Assembly: GCA_005880345.1 (NCBI GenBank)
Contig: VBGE01000068.1
Span: 1 to 7,075, forward strand
Source: Chloroflexota bacterium
GTDB taxonomy: Bacteria > Chloroflexota > Dormibacteria > Dormibacterales > Dormibacteraceae
Direction: 5' to 3'
DNA: 7,075 bases
Shown here: piece by piece, positions 6,432 through 7,075 of the stretch
Layout: each line of letters starts with the position of its first letter
Position numbering within the stretch: position 1 is the first letter of the stretch
Notes under the pieces: generated by a model
What the model was told of the DNA's origin: nothing
Database searches by the model: none
The model's input: only the letters and a program-made list of their open reading frames with translations
Program-made: the position numbers and the translations under genes

Positions 6432-6458
6432 GCTCGGCGGGCCCTGGAAACGCACGCG

Positions 6459-6466
6459 TGACGTCA
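6459..6466. repeat. TGACGTCA palindrome, upstream copy
   Basis: Perfect 8-bp palindrome preceded by CGCG. Its centre lies 42 bp from the centre of the second copy, which is four turns of B-DNA, so both sites face the same side of the helix. Confidence 0.6.
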
Positions 6467-6498
6467 TAGGCGCATATCCCGGCGGCCTGTAGCGCGCG

Positions 6499-6510
6499 TG
6501 TGACGTCACA
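6499..6510. repeat. TGTGACGTCACA palindrome, downstream copy
   Basis: Perfect 12-bp palindrome containing the same TGACGTCA core as the copy at 6459-6466, again preceded by a CGCG run. It resembles a half-spacing version of a TGTGA/TCACA (CRP-like) site but has a 2-base rather than 6-base centre, so a CRP assignment is not supported. It is a candidate operator for the gene starting at 6546. Confidence 0.6.
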
Positions 6511-6545
6511 AGGACGGAATACGGGCTCGGGCATACGCTATCGGC

Positions 6546-7075
6546 ATGCTCGAGGGGACCGCTCTCGGAACCCTCACCGAGTTGATGGTTGAGGCGGAGA
6601 TTCTGGCCGGTTCGGACGGTCATCTGCTTCCCTCCCGCGTCGAGCCTGATGTTGACCACCGCGACCTCGTCGTGGCGGAGGTTGGGGCGTTCGGTGCGCT
6701 GTGGCTCCAGGTCAAGGGCACGGCTCACCTCGACAGTGAGGGCCGCGTTGTGGCCTTCGCCAACTATGCCGTCGACGCGATCCCGGAAAGTCCTCGCCTG
6801 CTTTACCTGGTTTGCCTGGTCGATCTTCAGCAACACGTTCTCGCGAGGACGTGGCTTATTCCGTCCGCCGAATTCAACCGGCTCGCCTATCGCGAGCATT
6901 CCAAACGGCCCGGTCGCGTCAGCCTCCAGTTCTCGTGTGTGGCGTCTGCCGACTCGCGCTGGGACCGTTTTGAGGTGCCGCGTCTGCAGCTCGGTGCACG
7001 TCTCGCACCGTTGGTCGCCGCGCTCGGACCGGCGACCAGCGAGGAGTTGAGCGCGCTGCGCGTGAAGGTCGCTAG
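6546..7075 (+). CDS. PD-(D/E)XK nuclease-like protein, C-terminus cut by window edge
   Basis: An open frame from ATG 6546 runs without a stop to the window end: 176 codons plus two bases. The translation begins MLEGTALGTLTELMVEAEIL and continues with HRDLVVAEVG, ALWLQVKGTAHL and RLLYLVCLVDL. The pattern E12 in the first helix, D40 (RDLVV) and Q55-V-K57 (LQVKGT) followed by alternating strand and helix fits the PD-(D/E)XK nuclease fold in its QxK variant, as seen in DUF4365-like proteins and some homing or resolvase-like nucleases. The composition is that of a soluble globular protein. No SD is close (AAGGA at 6510-6514 is over 30 bases away), while a TACGCT box just before the ATG suggests leaderless expression. 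The family assignment is tentative, since the match rests on three residues and predicted secondary structure read by eye. Confidence 0.65.
   Translation, partial: MLEGTALGTLTELMVEAEILAGSDGHLLPSRVEPDVDHRDLVVAEVGAFGALWLQVKGTAHLDSEGRVVAFANYAVDAIPESPRLLYLVCLVDLQQHVLARTWLIPSAEFNRLAYREHSKRPGRVSLQFSCVASADSRWDRFEVPRLQLGARLAPLVAALGPATSEELSALRVKVA

Larger units (their letters stand above)
6432..6545 (+). promoter_or_regulatory. Promoter region with paired palindromic operators
   Basis: The 114 bp before the last gene carry two TGACGTCA palindromes. TACGCT (6534-6539), a TAnnnT-type -10, ends six bases before the ATG at 6546, which suggests a leaderless transcript. No good -35 lies at 17-18 bases (AGGACG region, 6510-6516), and the downstream palindrome ends right at that position. 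The arrangement fits a promoter whose -35 region is covered by a dimeric repressor or contacted by an activator. The promoter call is inference; the palindromes are directly visible. Confidence 0.45.

Noticed and set aside
6499..6510. CRP/FNR-type binding site
   Set aside because: The half-sites TGTGA and TCACA are separated by two bases instead of six, so the geometry does not fit that family.
6294..6899. Minus-strand open frame (201 codons) across the last two genes
   Set aside because: It overlaps both the metallopeptidase motif region and the nuclease-like frame, has no SD or motif, and crosses the palindromic promoter region.
6589..7050. Plus-strand open frame (153 codons) inside the last gene
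   Set aside because: Its Ser/Arg-rich composition indicates an out-of-frame shadow. The frame from 6546 gives globular, motif-containing protein.
1..7075. CRISPR arrays, transposases, tRNA or rRNA genes, and phage integration sites
   Set aside because: No regularly spaced repeats, transposase motifs, terminal inverted repeats or recognisable RNA genes were seen on either strand.

Overview
The window is a high-GC chromosomal segment. It probably comes from an actinobacterium or a related Terrabacteria lineage such as Chloroflexota or Dormibacterota. This placement is inferred from base composition, from the actinobacterial look of the CitB-type response regulator, from the lipobox followed by a Ser/Gly-rich linker, and from several genes that lack a visible Shine-Dalgarno (SD) sequence. 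No rRNA, tRNA or marker gene is present to confirm it.

Region 1 (1-2110, minus strand) is a two-component system of the CitA/CitB (DcuS/DcuR, DpiB/DpiA) type. A membrane sensor kinase with an extracytoplasmic Cache-like sensor, a PAS domain and a SpoOB-type HEFxNRLH box overlaps by the four bases ATGA with its response regulator, which runs off the left edge. A 122-bp divergent intergenic region containing tandem 9-bp repeats separates it from region 2.

Region 2 (2233-4840, plus strand) is an ABC importer of the SsuBCA/TauABC/ThiXYZ class. It has an ATPase and then a 610-residue protein in which the inner-membrane permease is fused in frame to an NMT1-like substrate-binding protein (SBP). 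The SBP's lipobox (LSAC) is retained just after the last permease helix, while the start codon and positively charged n-region of its signal peptide are absent. This is the most unusual feature of the window. The transporter operon ends in a strong intrinsic terminator that overlaps the 3' end of a convergent gene. The adjacent two-component system plausibly senses and controls the imported substrate, probably a small organic anion, but the substrate cannot be read from the sequence.

Region 3 (4869-5632, minus strand) holds a 41-residue basic protein beginning MPGKKHGPSVK, followed 26 bp downstream by a 203-residue protein of unknown function with a His/Cys/CxxC cluster.

Region 4 (5790-7075, plus strand) holds a 213-residue HEWLH metallopeptidase-like protein. 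After it comes a 114-bp intergenic region with two TGACGTCA palindromes exactly 42 bp apart. Last is a gene cut by the right edge whose N-terminal part resembles a PD-(D/E)XK nuclease fold. There is no intergenic stretch above 300 bp, and no CRISPR array, insertion sequence or RNA gene was found.
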